Assembly (NCBI GenBank): GCA_027023175.1
Contig: JALVWW010000108.1
Location: forward strand, 1-12,752
Source of the DNA: Campylobacterales bacterium
GTDB taxonomy: Bacteria > Campylobacterota > Campylobacteria > Campylobacterales > JALSKU01
DNA length: 12,752 nucleotides
Reading direction: 5' to 3'
Shown here: one piece after another, positions 1 to 6,945 of the stretch
Position numbering within the stretch: the first letter of the stretch is position 1
How the letters are laid out: the number at the start of each line of letters is the position of its first letter
Position numbers and translations under genes: made by a program
Notes under the pieces: generated by a model
Told to the model about the DNA's origin: nothing
Databases searched by the model: none
What the model saw: the letters and a program-made list of their open reading frames with translations, nothing else

Positions 1-1186
1 AAGGGTGTACTTTAAAGCCGTTATATCCGTTTATAGGAGTGCAAGTCCACTGCCAGACATTGCCTATGATATCATAAAAGCCGTTAAACTCAAACATATC
101 AACCGGAGAGCTTGATGCAAAATATTCCAGATTGATATTTGCCGGGGCTTTTTCACCCCACTTTGAAATATCAGGGACTTTTGCATGCTCATAAAGCCTG
201 TAGTATTCCTCTTCGCTTGGCAATCTTACAGGTTTGGAAGTTTTTTCGGATAGATAATTGCAAAATGCTTCAGCTTCAAGATAGTTGACATCCACCGGCC
301 AATTCCATGGCATATCTATCACTTTTGCGATGGTGCGATATCTGTAATGTTCACCCTCTTTTACCCAAAATGCAGGGTATTTTGATTTTTTAAACTCAAG
401 CCACTTTTGACCTTCATCGCTCCAATACTCTTTTTTTTCATAACCGCCCTCTTTTACAAACTCCAAAAATTCGCCATTGCTTACCAAATACTTTGAAGCT
501 TTAAACTCTTTGACTATCTCCTCTTTGTGACCATATTCATTGTCCCACCCATAGTAGTCAAGAGTGTCAAAACTTTTACCCATTACCACTTTTGCTCCCG
601 GGACTTCAAGCAGTTCATTTTTGGGGGCGGCTGAGCTATCTTTGCATATATCAAATTCACTTAAAGGTATAACATCATCTATAGGTAATTCTCTCATAAG
701 TACCGAAGAAGTTTCTATGTGGATATTTTCATGCTCTATCCCCATGAGAATTGCCCAAAAAGGTGACTCCCGGTCAATCGGCAGTTTTAAAGGCAGTGTT
801 TCTATAAGGTCAATCATCAAAGCTTTTACTTCATCTCTATATCTTCTTACCTCATCGACTCTTGGCCAATCATAGTTATTTTCATCCAAATCATCCCAAC
901 TCATTTCATCAACACCTATGGCAAATATAGACTCGAAAGTAGGATTTATTCTTCTTTTTATGATTTTGGCAAGGATTAGTTTATTGATAAAAAAAGTCGC
1001 GGTGTGTCCGTAATAAAATATCAAAGGATGTCTAAGAGGATTGGCTTTTTTATAAAAAACTTCATCACTTTTTAACATTTTAAAAAGCTTTTCATAAGTT
1101 TCATAAACCTGCAAAAAGTATGCTTTTATCTCCTCTCTTTTTTTATCTGTATTGTCACCATTCAATAAAACATTTCTTATCTTCAT
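1..1186 (-). CDS. ovoA: OvoA, 5-histidylcysteine sulfoxide synthase (ovothiol biosynthesis), 3' end cut by window edge
   Basis: OvoA is a mononuclear non-heme iron enzyme that uses O2 to couple cysteine to C5 of histidine, the first step towards the thiol antioxidant ovothiol; it is expected to be cytosolic. The frame is open from an ATG at 1186 to the left edge, giving 395 complete codons of a family usually near 700 residues. Residues 1-170 are the DinB-like part, with FYYGHTATFF at 58-67 and HENIHIE at 152-158. H61, H152 and H156 are the likely three-His iron site, matching the HX3HXE pattern of EgtB and OvoA. Residues from about 195 onward are the formylglycine-generating-enzyme (SUMF1-like) part, including RLPSEEEYYR at 321-330 and GNVWQWT at 375-381. 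The C-terminal part, which in full OvoA carries a methyltransferase domain, lies outside the window. A good AAGGAC site (1191-1196) overlaps the end of kdsA, whose stop is 10 nt away, so the two are probably co-transcribed. EgtB is the main alternative; the motif wording fits OvoA better. Confidence 0.9.
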   Translation of the reverse strand, partial: MKIRNVLLNGDNTDKKREEIKAYFLQVYETYEKLFKMLKSDEVFYKKANPLRHPLIFYYGHTATFFINKLILAKIIKRRINPTFESIFAIGVDEMSWDDLDENNYDWPRVDEVRRYRDEVKALMIDLIETLPLKLPIDRESPFWAILMGIEHENIHIETSSVLMRELPIDDVIPLSEFDICKDSSAAPKNELLEVPGAKVVMGKSFDTLDYYGWDNEYGHKEEIVKEFKASKYLVSNGEFLEFVKEGGYEKKEYWSDEGQKWLEFKKSKYPAFWVKEGEHYRYRTIAKVIDMPWNWPVDVNYLEAEAFCNYLSEKTSKPVRLPSEEEYYRLYEHAKVPDISKWGEKAPANINLEYFASSSPVDMFEFNGFYDIIGNVWQWTCTPINGYNGFKVHP

Positions 1187-1196
1187 AAATGTCCTT

Positions 1197-1997
1197 TTAC
1201 CCGCTTAAAGCATCTTGAATGGCAAATATATCTTTGATGCATTTTTTAAGCTCATCAAGTTTTAGCATATTTGCTCCGTCACTCAGAGCAATGCTTGGGT
1301 CAAAATGAGTTTCAAAGAAAAATCCATCCACCCCTACCGCTGCCGCAGCCCTACTTAAAGGTGCAACAAACTCTCTTTTACCACTACTTTTTCCTCCTGC
1401 ACCGCCCGGCATCTGTACCGAATGAGTCACATCAAAGATAACCGGAGCAAATTTTTTCATGATTTCAAGACTTCTCATATCAACTACCAGGTTTCCATAC
1501 CCAAAGCTGCTTCCTCTTTCAGTCAGCCAAACTTTAGCCTCTTTTGAAGTCTCATACCCAATACCTTCAACTTCTCTTGTTTTTAAAACTTTTTTTACCG
1601 AATACTCCATATCTTCCGGATTCATAAATTGTCCCTTTTTGATATTGACAGTTTTATCGGTTTTGGCTGCACTTACAAGCAAGTCGGTCTGACGACAAAG
1701 AAATGCCGGAATCTGCAAGACATCAACTACCTTTGCCACCTCTTCAACCTGCCAGCTTTCATGCACATCGGTTAAAAGCTTGTATCCAAACTCATCCTGT
1801 ACCTCTTTTAACATTGCAAGTCCATCCTGGAGTCCTGGACCCCTGAAACTATCCAAACTGGTTCTGTTTGCCTTGTCAAAAGAGGCTTTAAAGTAAAAAT
1901 CTATCCTCTTATCCTCATAAAACTCTCTCAATCCTTCGGCTATCTTAAAAAGATTTTCCCTGCTCTCTATCACACAAGGTCCGGCTATCAGTATCAT
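1197..1997 (-). CDS. kdsA: KdsA, 3-deoxy-D-manno-octulosonate 8-phosphate synthase (metal-dependent type)
   Basis: KdsA condenses phosphoenolpyruvate with arabinose 5-phosphate to give Kdo-8-phosphate, the precursor of the Kdo sugar of the lipopolysaccharide inner core, in the cytosol. The 266-residue protein is a full-length TIM barrel with the family blocks IAGPCVIES (4-12), FKASFDKANR (36-45), FRGPGL (51-56), IPAFLCRQTDLL (96-107), KKGQF (120-124) and DVTHSVQMPGG (189-199). Cys8, His192, Glu229 and Asp240 correspond to the metal ligands of the Aquifex enzyme, so this is the metal-dependent class; the metal-independent E. coli form has Asn in place of the Cys. About ten extra residues lie around 138-150 compared with the Aquifex protein as I remember it. 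The start at 1997 is supported by AAGGA at 2004-2008. A TATAAT box 31 nt upstream suggests a promoter within the gene string. ovoA follows closely. Confidence 0.95.
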   Translation of the reverse strand: MILIAGPCVIESRENLFKIAEGLREFYEDKRIDFYFKASFDKANRTSLDSFRGPGLQDGLAMLKEVQDEFGYKLLTDVHESWQVEEVAKVVDVLQIPAFLCRQTDLLVSAAKTDKTVNIKKGQFMNPEDMEYSVKKVLKTREVEGIGYETSKEAKVWLTERGSSFGYGNLVVDMRSLEIMKKFAPVIFDVTHSVQMPGGAGGKSSGKREFVAPLSRAAAAVGVDGFFFETHFDPSIALSDGANMLKLDELKKCIKDIFAIQDALSG

Positions 1998-2027
1998 TTA
2001 TCATCCTTGTAGGTTAAATTAGGATTG

Positions 2028-2033
2028 ATTATA
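2028..2033 (-). promoter_or_regulatory. Putative -10 box of an internal kdsA promoter
   Basis: Read on the minus strand this is a perfect TATAAT, 30 nt upstream of the kdsA start codon, inside the 89-nt gap between yjbQ and kdsA. No good -35 box lies 17 nt further upstream, only A/T-rich sequence. That is tolerable because Campylobacterota housekeeping promoters often lack a clear -35. It would let kdsA and ovoA be expressed apart from hisG. The rest of the gap holds the kdsA ribosome binding site and nothing else I recognise. Confidence 0.45.
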
Positions 2034-2086
2034 TCAAAAAGTTTATTTAGTTTTTGTAAAGTGATAAAAGGAGATAAAGTATTGTT

Positions 2087-2503
2087 TTATTTGCCCCAGA
2101 GAGTTAAAACTATCTCTCTTGGAGTCGGATGGTTTCTGTGTTCGTTCAGGTAGATGCCCTGCCAGGTGCCTAGTTCGAGTCTGCCCTCTTTTACAGGGAT
2201 ATTTAAACTCACTCCAAACATAGAGGACTTGAAATGTGCCGGCATATCATCATCTCCTTCTAAGGCATGAGCATATGATGAACTATCTGGCACTAAAGAG
2301 GAGCTTATATCTTCCAAGTCCACTCTTACATCATAAGAAAAGTTTTCATTTATGGTAAGTGAAGCGGAAGTGTGTTTAAGAAAAAGATTTAGCATACCGG
2401 TTTTTATCTTGCTTATATCTATGGCTTCGATAATTTTATCGGTTATAAGATAAAAGCCCCTTTTTGGAGCTTTTATAGTTATAATTTCCTGGATAAAGTG
2501 CAT
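2087..2503 (-). CDS. yjbQ: YjbQ family protein (UPF0047)
   Basis: This is a 138-residue, full-length member of the small YjbQ/UPF0047 family. Family marks are HTSASLTINEN (44-54), LEGDDDMPAHFK (81-92), GTWQGIYL (112-119) and the final EHR (121-123). The invariant His residues H44, H90 and H122 are all present. E. coli YjbQ has been reported to have weak thiamine-phosphate synthase activity, and databases often carry the name 'secondary thiamine-phosphate synthase', but the true cellular role is unsettled. The start ATG overlaps the hisG stop by one base (TAATG at 2501-2505) and there is no strong ribosome binding site of its own, which suggests translation coupled to hisG. No signal peptide or membrane segment is visible, so it is expected to be cytosolic. 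Confidence 0.88.
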   Translation of the reverse strand: MHFIQEIITIKAPKRGFYLITDKIIEAIDISKIKTGMLNLFLKHTSASLTINENFSYDVRVDLEDISSSLVPDSSSYAHALEGDDDMPAHFKSSMFGVSLNIPVKEGRLELGTWQGIYLNEHRNHPTPREIVLTLWGK

Positions 2504-3375
2504 TACTCTATGATTTTATTGATAGGAAGTTCGGCTATTGATTTTGCACCTATGGCTTTTAGTCTTGGCAAAATATCTCTTAAATCTTTTTTATCAAGTA
2601 TCGCCATCACATCTACCCAGTCACCTTTTGCCAAGTCTGAAATGGTTGGATTGGATGACGGTAGTATCTCCAAGATATCATCAAGTTTATCTTTTGGAGC
2701 ATTCATAAGTACACAAGTTTTTGGGATAGCATCTATGACGGACTTTAACATCATAATGATATTTTCCATCTTTTTTCGTTTAAACGGGTCTTTGTATGCC
2801 TCTTTATTGGCTATAAATCTCGTAGTGGTTTCCAAAACGGTATCTATGATGACAAGATTGTTTGCTCTTATACTAGAGCCTGTTTCGGTTATCTCTACTA
2901 TCGCATCGGCCAAGTCCGGTACTTTTACCTCTGTCGTTCCCCAACTGAACTCTACTTTTGCATTGACTCCGTGTGCTTTTAGGTAATCTTTTGTGAGATT
3001 GACAACTTCTGTGGCTATGGTTTTGCCTTCTAAATCCTTGACACTTTTTATATCTGAGTTTTCTTTGACCGCAAGTACCCATTTGATGGGTCTAAAACTG
3101 GTTTTTGCATATATAAGTTCTGTTACATCCACTACATCGGCTCTGTTTTCTTTTATCCAATCAAGCCCCGTAAGTCCACAGTCAAGCTGACCACCTTCTA
3201 CATACCTCGCCATCTCTTGAGCTCGTATGAGCATACACTCTATCTCATCATCATCGATACTGGGGTAGTAGTTTCTCGGTCTTACAGTTATATTGTAACC
3301 CGCCTGTTTAAAAATACCTATAGTTACATCCTGCAAACTTCCCTTTGGAATACCCAGTTTTAATATATTTTTCAT
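2503..3375 (-). CDS. hisG: HisG, ATP phosphoribosyltransferase, long form
   Basis: HisG joins ATP and PRPP to give phosphoribosyl-ATP, the first committed step of histidine biosynthesis, in the cytosol. The 290 residues make this the long form, which needs no HisZ partner. The N-terminal catalytic part carries LGIPKGSL (7-14) and the PRPP-binding segment DAIVEITETGSSIRANN (157-173). Residues from about 212 to 285 form the regulatory HisG_C (ACT-like) domain. In this form histidine feedback inhibition acts through that C-terminal domain, as known for the long-form family including Campylobacter. The gene is tightly packed: its ATG overlaps the stop of the upstream membrane-protein gene (ATGA, 3372-3375), and its stop overlaps the yjbQ start by one base. 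No his-leader or attenuator is visible because the gene has no 5' gap. No other his gene is in the window. Confidence 0.95.
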   Translation of the reverse strand: MKNILKLGIPKGSLQDVTIGIFKQAGYNITVRPRNYYPSIDDDEIECMLIRAQEMARYVEGGQLDCGLTGLDWIKENRADVVDVTELIYAKTSFRPIKWVLAVKENSDIKSVKDLEGKTIATEVVNLTKDYLKAHGVNAKVEFSWGTTEVKVPDLADAIVEITETGSSIRANNLVIIDTVLETTTRFIANKEAYKDPFKRKKMENIIMMLKSVIDAIPKTCVLMNAPKDKLDDILEILPSSNPTISDLAKGDWVDVMAILDKKDLRDILPRLKAIGAKSIAELPINKIIE

Positions 3376-3923
3376 ATCTTCTCACTTGCAGGTTTTTTCT
3401 TAAAAAGCTTGATAGCAAGCAGATAAAATATAGGTGTATCAAGCAAAGCTATGATGAGCTTCACACTGTAATCACCCACTATCAAATGAGCTACCTTGTC
3501 AAACGGCATCACAAAACTAAATGCCAAAGTAAAAAACAAAACCGTATCAAAAAATTGACTTGTCATAGTGCTTGCATTGTTTCTTAGCCACCAAAGTTTT
3601 TCTAGTTTTTCTTTTAGGGTATGGAAAATATGCACATCCATAAGTTGAACTATACTAAAAGTTGCTATAGAAGCTAGTGCTATCCTCCAGTTTGACATCA
3701 TAAGAGTAGGAAGCACCGCAAAAATGATACCATACTTTACTACTTTTATAACCTCTTTTTTCTCATATCTCTCACCTAGTATATCAGTCATCAAAAATGT
3801 GATAGGATATGTTATGGCTCCATAGGTAAGCCATTTATTTATAGGAAATTGTACTAAATAGTTTGAAGCCACAATAAGTACCACAAAGAGTGCGACACTA
3901 AAAATAAATATACTTTTTGGCAT
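3372..3923 (-). CDS. VUT-family (YhhQ-like) transporter, probable queuosine-precursor importer
   Basis: This 183-residue integral inner-membrane protein has about six hydrophobic segments (roughly 5-25, 33-48, 62-76, 83-97, 125-147 and 152-172). It matches the VUT/DUF165 family: ITYPITFLMTDILGERY at 37-53, RNNASTMTSQFFDT at 114-127 and LLDTPIFYLL at 160-169 are its usual conserved spots. E. coli YhhQ in this family takes up the queuosine precursors preQ0 and preQ1, so a role in supplying precursors for tRNA queuosine is the best guess; the substrate here is inferred from the family only. The start at 3923 has AAGG at 3931-3934. It is the first gene of the minus-strand string and overlaps hisG by 4 nt. 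I see no preQ1 riboswitch in the short leader. Confidence 0.82.
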   Translation of the reverse strand: MPKSIFIFSVALFVVLIVASNYLVQFPINKWLTYGAITYPITFLMTDILGERYEKKEVIKVVKYGIIFAVLPTLMMSNWRIALASIATFSIVQLMDVHIFHTLKEKLEKLWWLRNNASTMTSQFFDTVLFFTLAFSFVMPFDKVAHLIVGDYSVKLIIALLDTPIFYLLAIKLFKKKPASEKI

Positions 3924-3958
3924 TTAAAATCCTTAGATTAAGTTTTAAAAAGTTTGCG

Positions 3959-3987
3959 ATTATACCCAAAATTTCATAAATTTACAA
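3959..3987 (-). promoter_or_regulatory. Sigma70-type promoter of the vut-hisG-yjbQ string
   Basis: Read on the minus strand, TTGTAA (3982-3987) lies 17 nt from a perfect TATAAT (3959-3964). The -35 box matches the TTGACA consensus at four of six bases. Transcription would start near 3952, leaving a leader of about 30 nt before the ATG at 3923. Confidence 0.65.
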
Positions 3988-4054
3988 TATATCATACTGG
4001 GTCAAATAAGCTCAAAAATTGTTCTAAAATAGTTTGTTTTTAAGAGATTATTAA

Positions 4055-4082
4055 CATAATATATGTCATACTTCTGCATAAT
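4055..4082 (+). promoter_or_regulatory. Candidate promoter region of the M20 peptidase gene
   Basis: Two CATAAT hexamers lie upstream of the peptidase gene, at 4055-4060 and 4077-4082. The second is preceded by TG as an almost extended -10 (TGCATAAT, 4075-4082) and sits 29 nt before the start codon. Neither has a good -35 box, so which one is used cannot be decided from sequence. The gap 3924-4111 otherwise contains only the divergent promoter and A/T-rich spacer. Confidence 0.35.
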
Positions 4083-4111
4083 TTGGAGAAATATGTAAGG
4101 ATTTTATAAAT

Positions 4112-5257
4112 ATGGATATGGCTGTAAAATATATAAAAGAGCTAGAAGAAGAGATATACAAAGATTTTGAAGATATAGTCGATATAAACAGCTTTTCACA
4201 AAATATAGAAGGCTTGGAAAAAGTTGCGACAAAACTCCAATCCATTGCTTTAAAACATGATATAAAACTGAACAAAATTTATTCGCCAAAAAAAGAGAGG
4301 CCTCATCTTATATTTAACCAAGAGTTGGAAAAAGATTTTTATGCTATGATAGGTCACTTCGATACTGTACATTCTCCTCAAAGCGGTTTTTTAGAGATAA
4401 CTGAAAAAAATGGATGTTATTATGGTCCCGGTACAAATGATATGAAAAGCGGTATCATAGTCGCTCTTTACTCATTGATAATACTTCAAAAACTCTATCC
4501 AGGTAAAAAACTTCCTGTAAAGTTGCTTTTCAACTCTGATGAAGAGATAGGCTCGTATGACTCATGGGATATAATGGTAAAGGAGTTTTGTAAAGCAAAG
4601 GGTGGATTTGTTTTTGAGCCGGGTAGGATGGATGGATATAGCATAGTAACTGCCAGAAAAGGCGGCATATCTATAGATATAGAGATAGAGGGTAAAGCCG
4701 CACACGCAGGAGTTGAACCGCAAAAAGGCATCAACGCCATAACCGCCGCAGCAGAAATCATCCTAAAACTGAACAAACTGAATGACTATCAAAACGGTAT
4801 AACTTTGGGTTGCAATGTTATAAACGGCGGTATAGTAAAAAATACCGTAGCTCCCTTTTGCAAGATAGGTGTAGATATAAGATATGTAAAAAAAGAGCAG
4901 TATCAGCAAATTATGAAAGATTTTGAAAAAGTTTTGTTTGAGCCAAACAGCGTAGGAGCAAAAGCATCATATATCATAGAGCATCAAAGGCCGCCTTTTG
5001 AAAAAACTCCAGCTTCTAAAAAGTTGTATAAGCTATACAAACAAACAGCCGATGAGATAGGTATGGAGTGCAATGAAACAGCCACCGGAGGCGGAAGTGA
5101 CGCCAACATCCTTTCAGACTGTGGAGTACCTTGTCTTGACGGACTTGGAGCAGTAGGTAATTTTTCACATACAAAAAAGGAGTTTACAATAAAAGAGACA
5201 ATTCCTAAAAAAATAGAACTTTTTGTAAAATTTATGGAAAAATTGATAGAGCAATAA
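4112..5257 (+). CDS. M20 family metallopeptidase, glutamate carboxypeptidase (CPG2)-like
   Basis: This is a 381-residue di-zinc peptidase of family M20A, probably removing a C-terminal residue from short peptides or N-acyl amino acids in the cytosol, since no signal peptide is present. Motifs follow the order of Pseudomonas carboxypeptidase G2: GHFDTVHS (81-88, ligand H82), GPGTNDMKSGI (105-115, bridging D110), NSDEEIGS (141-148, catalytic base E144 and ligand E145), FEPGR (168-172, ligand E169) and FSHT (351-354, ligand H353). GKAAHAG (194-200) belongs to the dimerisation domain. All metal ligands are intact. The start at 4112 has AAGGAT at 4097-4102; ATG at 4118 is a possible alternative. 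The gene lies 107 nt before a peptide ABC importer operon in the same direction, which suggests it handles imported peptides. Preference for C-terminal glutamate is only an analogy to CPG2. Other M20 activities (ArgE, DapE, PepT type) fit the motifs less well. Confidence 0.85.
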   Translation: MDMAVKYIKELEEEIYKDFEDIVDINSFSQNIEGLEKVATKLQSIALKHDIKLNKIYSPKKERPHLIFNQELEKDFYAMIGHFDTVHSPQSGFLEITEKNGCYYGPGTNDMKSGIIVALYSLIILQKLYPGKKLPVKLLFNSDEEIGSYDSWDIMVKEFCKAKGGFVFEPGRMDGYSIVTARKGGISIDIEIEGKAAHAGVEPQKGINAITAAAEIILKLNKLNDYQNGITLGCNVINGGIVKNTVAPFCKIGVDIRYVKKEQYQQIMKDFEKVLFEPNSVGAKASYIIEHQRPPFEKTPASKKLYKLYKQTADEIGMECNETATGGGSDANILSDCGVPCLDGLGAVGNFSHTKKEFTIKETIPKKIELFVKFMEKLIEQ

Positions 5258-5364
5258 ACTCTCTTTGCAAGTTATATTTTATGATTTGCATGGACAGTTA
5301 AAGGTCTTTAGTTTTTAAGCTAAAGTAATACAAGGTATTTTTCAAATACAAAAAAGGAGAAAAT

Positions 5365-6897
5365 ATGAAAAAAATTTCTATCGCACTTGCCTCATTGGCT
5401 CTTATAGGCTCACTTGGTGTAGCCAAGACTTTAAAGGTAGGTATAGCCTCAGGTGCATACACTATGGACCCTCAGGCTTTTAACGAAACTGCAACCAACT
5501 CAATCCTTTCCAATATCTTTGATCCGTTGGTAAGATTTGATGCAAACATCAAAGTTCACCCTGACCTGGCAGTATCATGGAGCAATCCAAAACCAACCGA
5601 GTGGATTCTGAAACTTAGAAAAGGTGTAAAATTCCACAATGGCAACACTTTCAATGCAGATGATGTTATCTTTTCATTTGATAGAGTTAAAAACTGGAAC
5701 AAGTCTGGCTTTAAAGGCAAAGTTTCAATGTTTGACAAAGTTGAAAAGATTGATGACTATACTGTTAAATTTATCACAAAAAAAGCTTTTCCTGTATTTT
5801 TAAGAAAACTAACTTACATCAATATACTTGATAAAGAGACAGTTCAAGGAAAAAGTGATGAATGGATAGGCTTACACCCTATCGGCACAGGTCCATACAA
5901 GTTCGTACTATGGAGAAAAGGTGACCAAATCAAACTAAAAGCAAACAAAGACTACTGGATGGGTAAGCCAAAGTTTGATGATGTTATCTTTAGAGTTCTT
6001 TCAAACAACGCTACTAGAACAGCTGCTATACTAAGCGGTGAAGTTGATATCATCAACAGAGTTCCCGTAGTGGATGTAAATAGGATAAAAAACAATTCCA
6101 AACTAAACTTTTTTATAAAACCGGGTCTTAGGCTTATCTATTTGCAAATGGACCAGTTTAGAGAAAAATCACCCTATGTCAAAACTCCAGACGGTAAAAA
6201 TCCTTTCTTGAATGTAAATGTAAGAAGAGCATTGTACTACGGCATAAACGAAGATGCTATAGTCAAATATATCATGAAAGGCTTTGCAAAACCTGCCGGA
6301 CAATTTCATCCAAGCGTTGTTGTAGGGTATGATCCTACTATAAAAAGAGTCAAATATGATCCTAAAAAAGCAAAAGAGTTACTTGCAAAAGCGGGATATC
6401 CAAACGGCTTTGAAGTAAGACTCGATGCTCCAAACAATAGATACATCAATGACGCACAAATTGCTCAAGCCGTTGCATCATCTTTGGCTAAGATAGGTAT
6501 AAAAGTCAAAGTAAATGCAACTCCAAAGTCCTCTTTCTTTCCAAGAACCGCCAAGCAAGATACTAGCTTTTTCCTTATAGGCTGGGCAAGTAGTGACGGT
6601 GACGGAAGCTCTATGCTTGACGGTGTTGTTCACTCAAAAGATGATAAAAAGGGTTACGGAAGATACAATAACGGTAAATTCTCCGATGCCAGAGTCGATA
6701 AACTCATCGAAGAGAGTGATGCCAATATGAATCCAAAAGATAGAGTAAAACAGATGAGAGAAGCTCAAAGGATTGCTCTTATCGAAGATCAGGGGTTTAT
6801 TCCTTTGCATTTTCAAGTAGATATCTATGCTAGCAGCAAAAAGGTAAAATTTACACCTAGAACTGATAGTAAAATATGGGCTTACGATATCAAGTAA
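5365..6897 (+). CDS. Family 5 extracellular solute-binding protein of a peptide-type ABC importer
   Basis: This is the periplasmic binding protein that would capture the ligand and pass it to the permease pair encoded downstream. The protein has 510 residues with an N-terminal Sec signal: a KK pair, a hydrophobic core at about 5-18 and a likely cut after GVA at 18-20. There is no lipobox cysteine, so it should be soluble in the periplasm. The SBP_bac_5 signature region runs from about 69 to 107 (A69, W72, then KFHNGNTFNADDVIFSFDR at 89-107). TGPYKF and NVRRALYYGI are further family marks. Ligand choice cannot be read from sequence; the family includes binders of di- and oligopeptides, glutathione, opines and nickel chelates. 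A strong AAGGAG (5354-5359) lies 5 nt before the ATG. The 107-nt gap upstream shows no clear promoter, so the gene may be read from the peptidase promoter or a weak local one. Confidence 0.9.
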   Translation: MKKISIALASLALIGSLGVAKTLKVGIASGAYTMDPQAFNETATNSILSNIFDPLVRFDANIKVHPDLAVSWSNPKPTEWILKLRKGVKFHNGNTFNADDVIFSFDRVKNWNKSGFKGKVSMFDKVEKIDDYTVKFITKKAFPVFLRKLTYINILDKETVQGKSDEWIGLHPIGTGPYKFVLWRKGDQIKLKANKDYWMGKPKFDDVIFRVLSNNATRTAAILSGEVDIINRVPVVDVNRIKNNSKLNFFIKPGLRLIYLQMDQFREKSPYVKTPDGKNPFLNVNVRRALYYGINEDAIVKYIMKGFAKPAGQFHPSVVVGYDPTIKRVKYDPKKAKELLAKAGYPNGFEVRLDAPNNRYINDAQIAQAVASSLAKIGIKVKVNATPKSSFFPRTAKQDTSFFLIGWASSDGDGSSMLDGVVHSKDDKKGYGRYNNGKFSDARVDKLIEESDANMNPKDRVKQMREAQRIALIEDQGFIPLHFQVDIYASSKKVKFTPRTDSKIWAYDIK

Positions 6898-6903
6898 TTT
6901 TTT

Positions 6904-6925
6904 AGGAGTCCTTTTTAGGACTCCT
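6904..6925 (+). terminator. Intercistronic hairpin between binding-protein and permease genes
   Basis: AGGAGTCC (6904-6911) and GGACTCCT (6918-6925) form a perfect 8-bp stem, which an inner T-A pair extends to 9 bp with a TTTT loop. The tail is only CATTTTC, a weak U-tract. It lies 6 nt after the binding-protein stop and 20 nt before the permease start. A partial terminator or an mRNA 3'-end stabiliser is more likely than a full stop, since the permease gene has no room for its own promoter. Such elements commonly keep binding-protein output above permease output. Confidence 0.75.
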
Positions 6926-6945
6926 CATTTTCAACGAGGTAGATA

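Noticed and set aside
564..875. Plus-strand open frame of 103 codons opposite ovoA
   Set aside because: It is a low-complexity, serine-rich shadow on the opposite strand of a clearly recognisable OvoA sequence, with no ribosome binding site or family features.
2498..2986. Plus-strand open frame of 162 codons opposite hisG
   Set aside because: hisG on the minus strand is unambiguous and this frame is its mirror, with Ser/Ile/Phe-rich sequence typical of antisense shadows.
5306..5325. Short hairpin CTTTAG / CTAAAG in the gap before the binding-protein gene
   Set aside because: The stem is 6 bp plus a G-T and a T-A pair, mostly A/T, with no U-tract after it. This is common in DNA of this composition and is not convincing as a terminator or operator.
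5335..5349. Inverted repeat GTATTT-ttc-AAATAC just before the ribosome binding site of the binding-protein gene
   Set aside because: The arms are short and A/T-rich with a 3-nt spacer, too small to form a stable hairpin. It could be an operator half-site but nothing else supports that.
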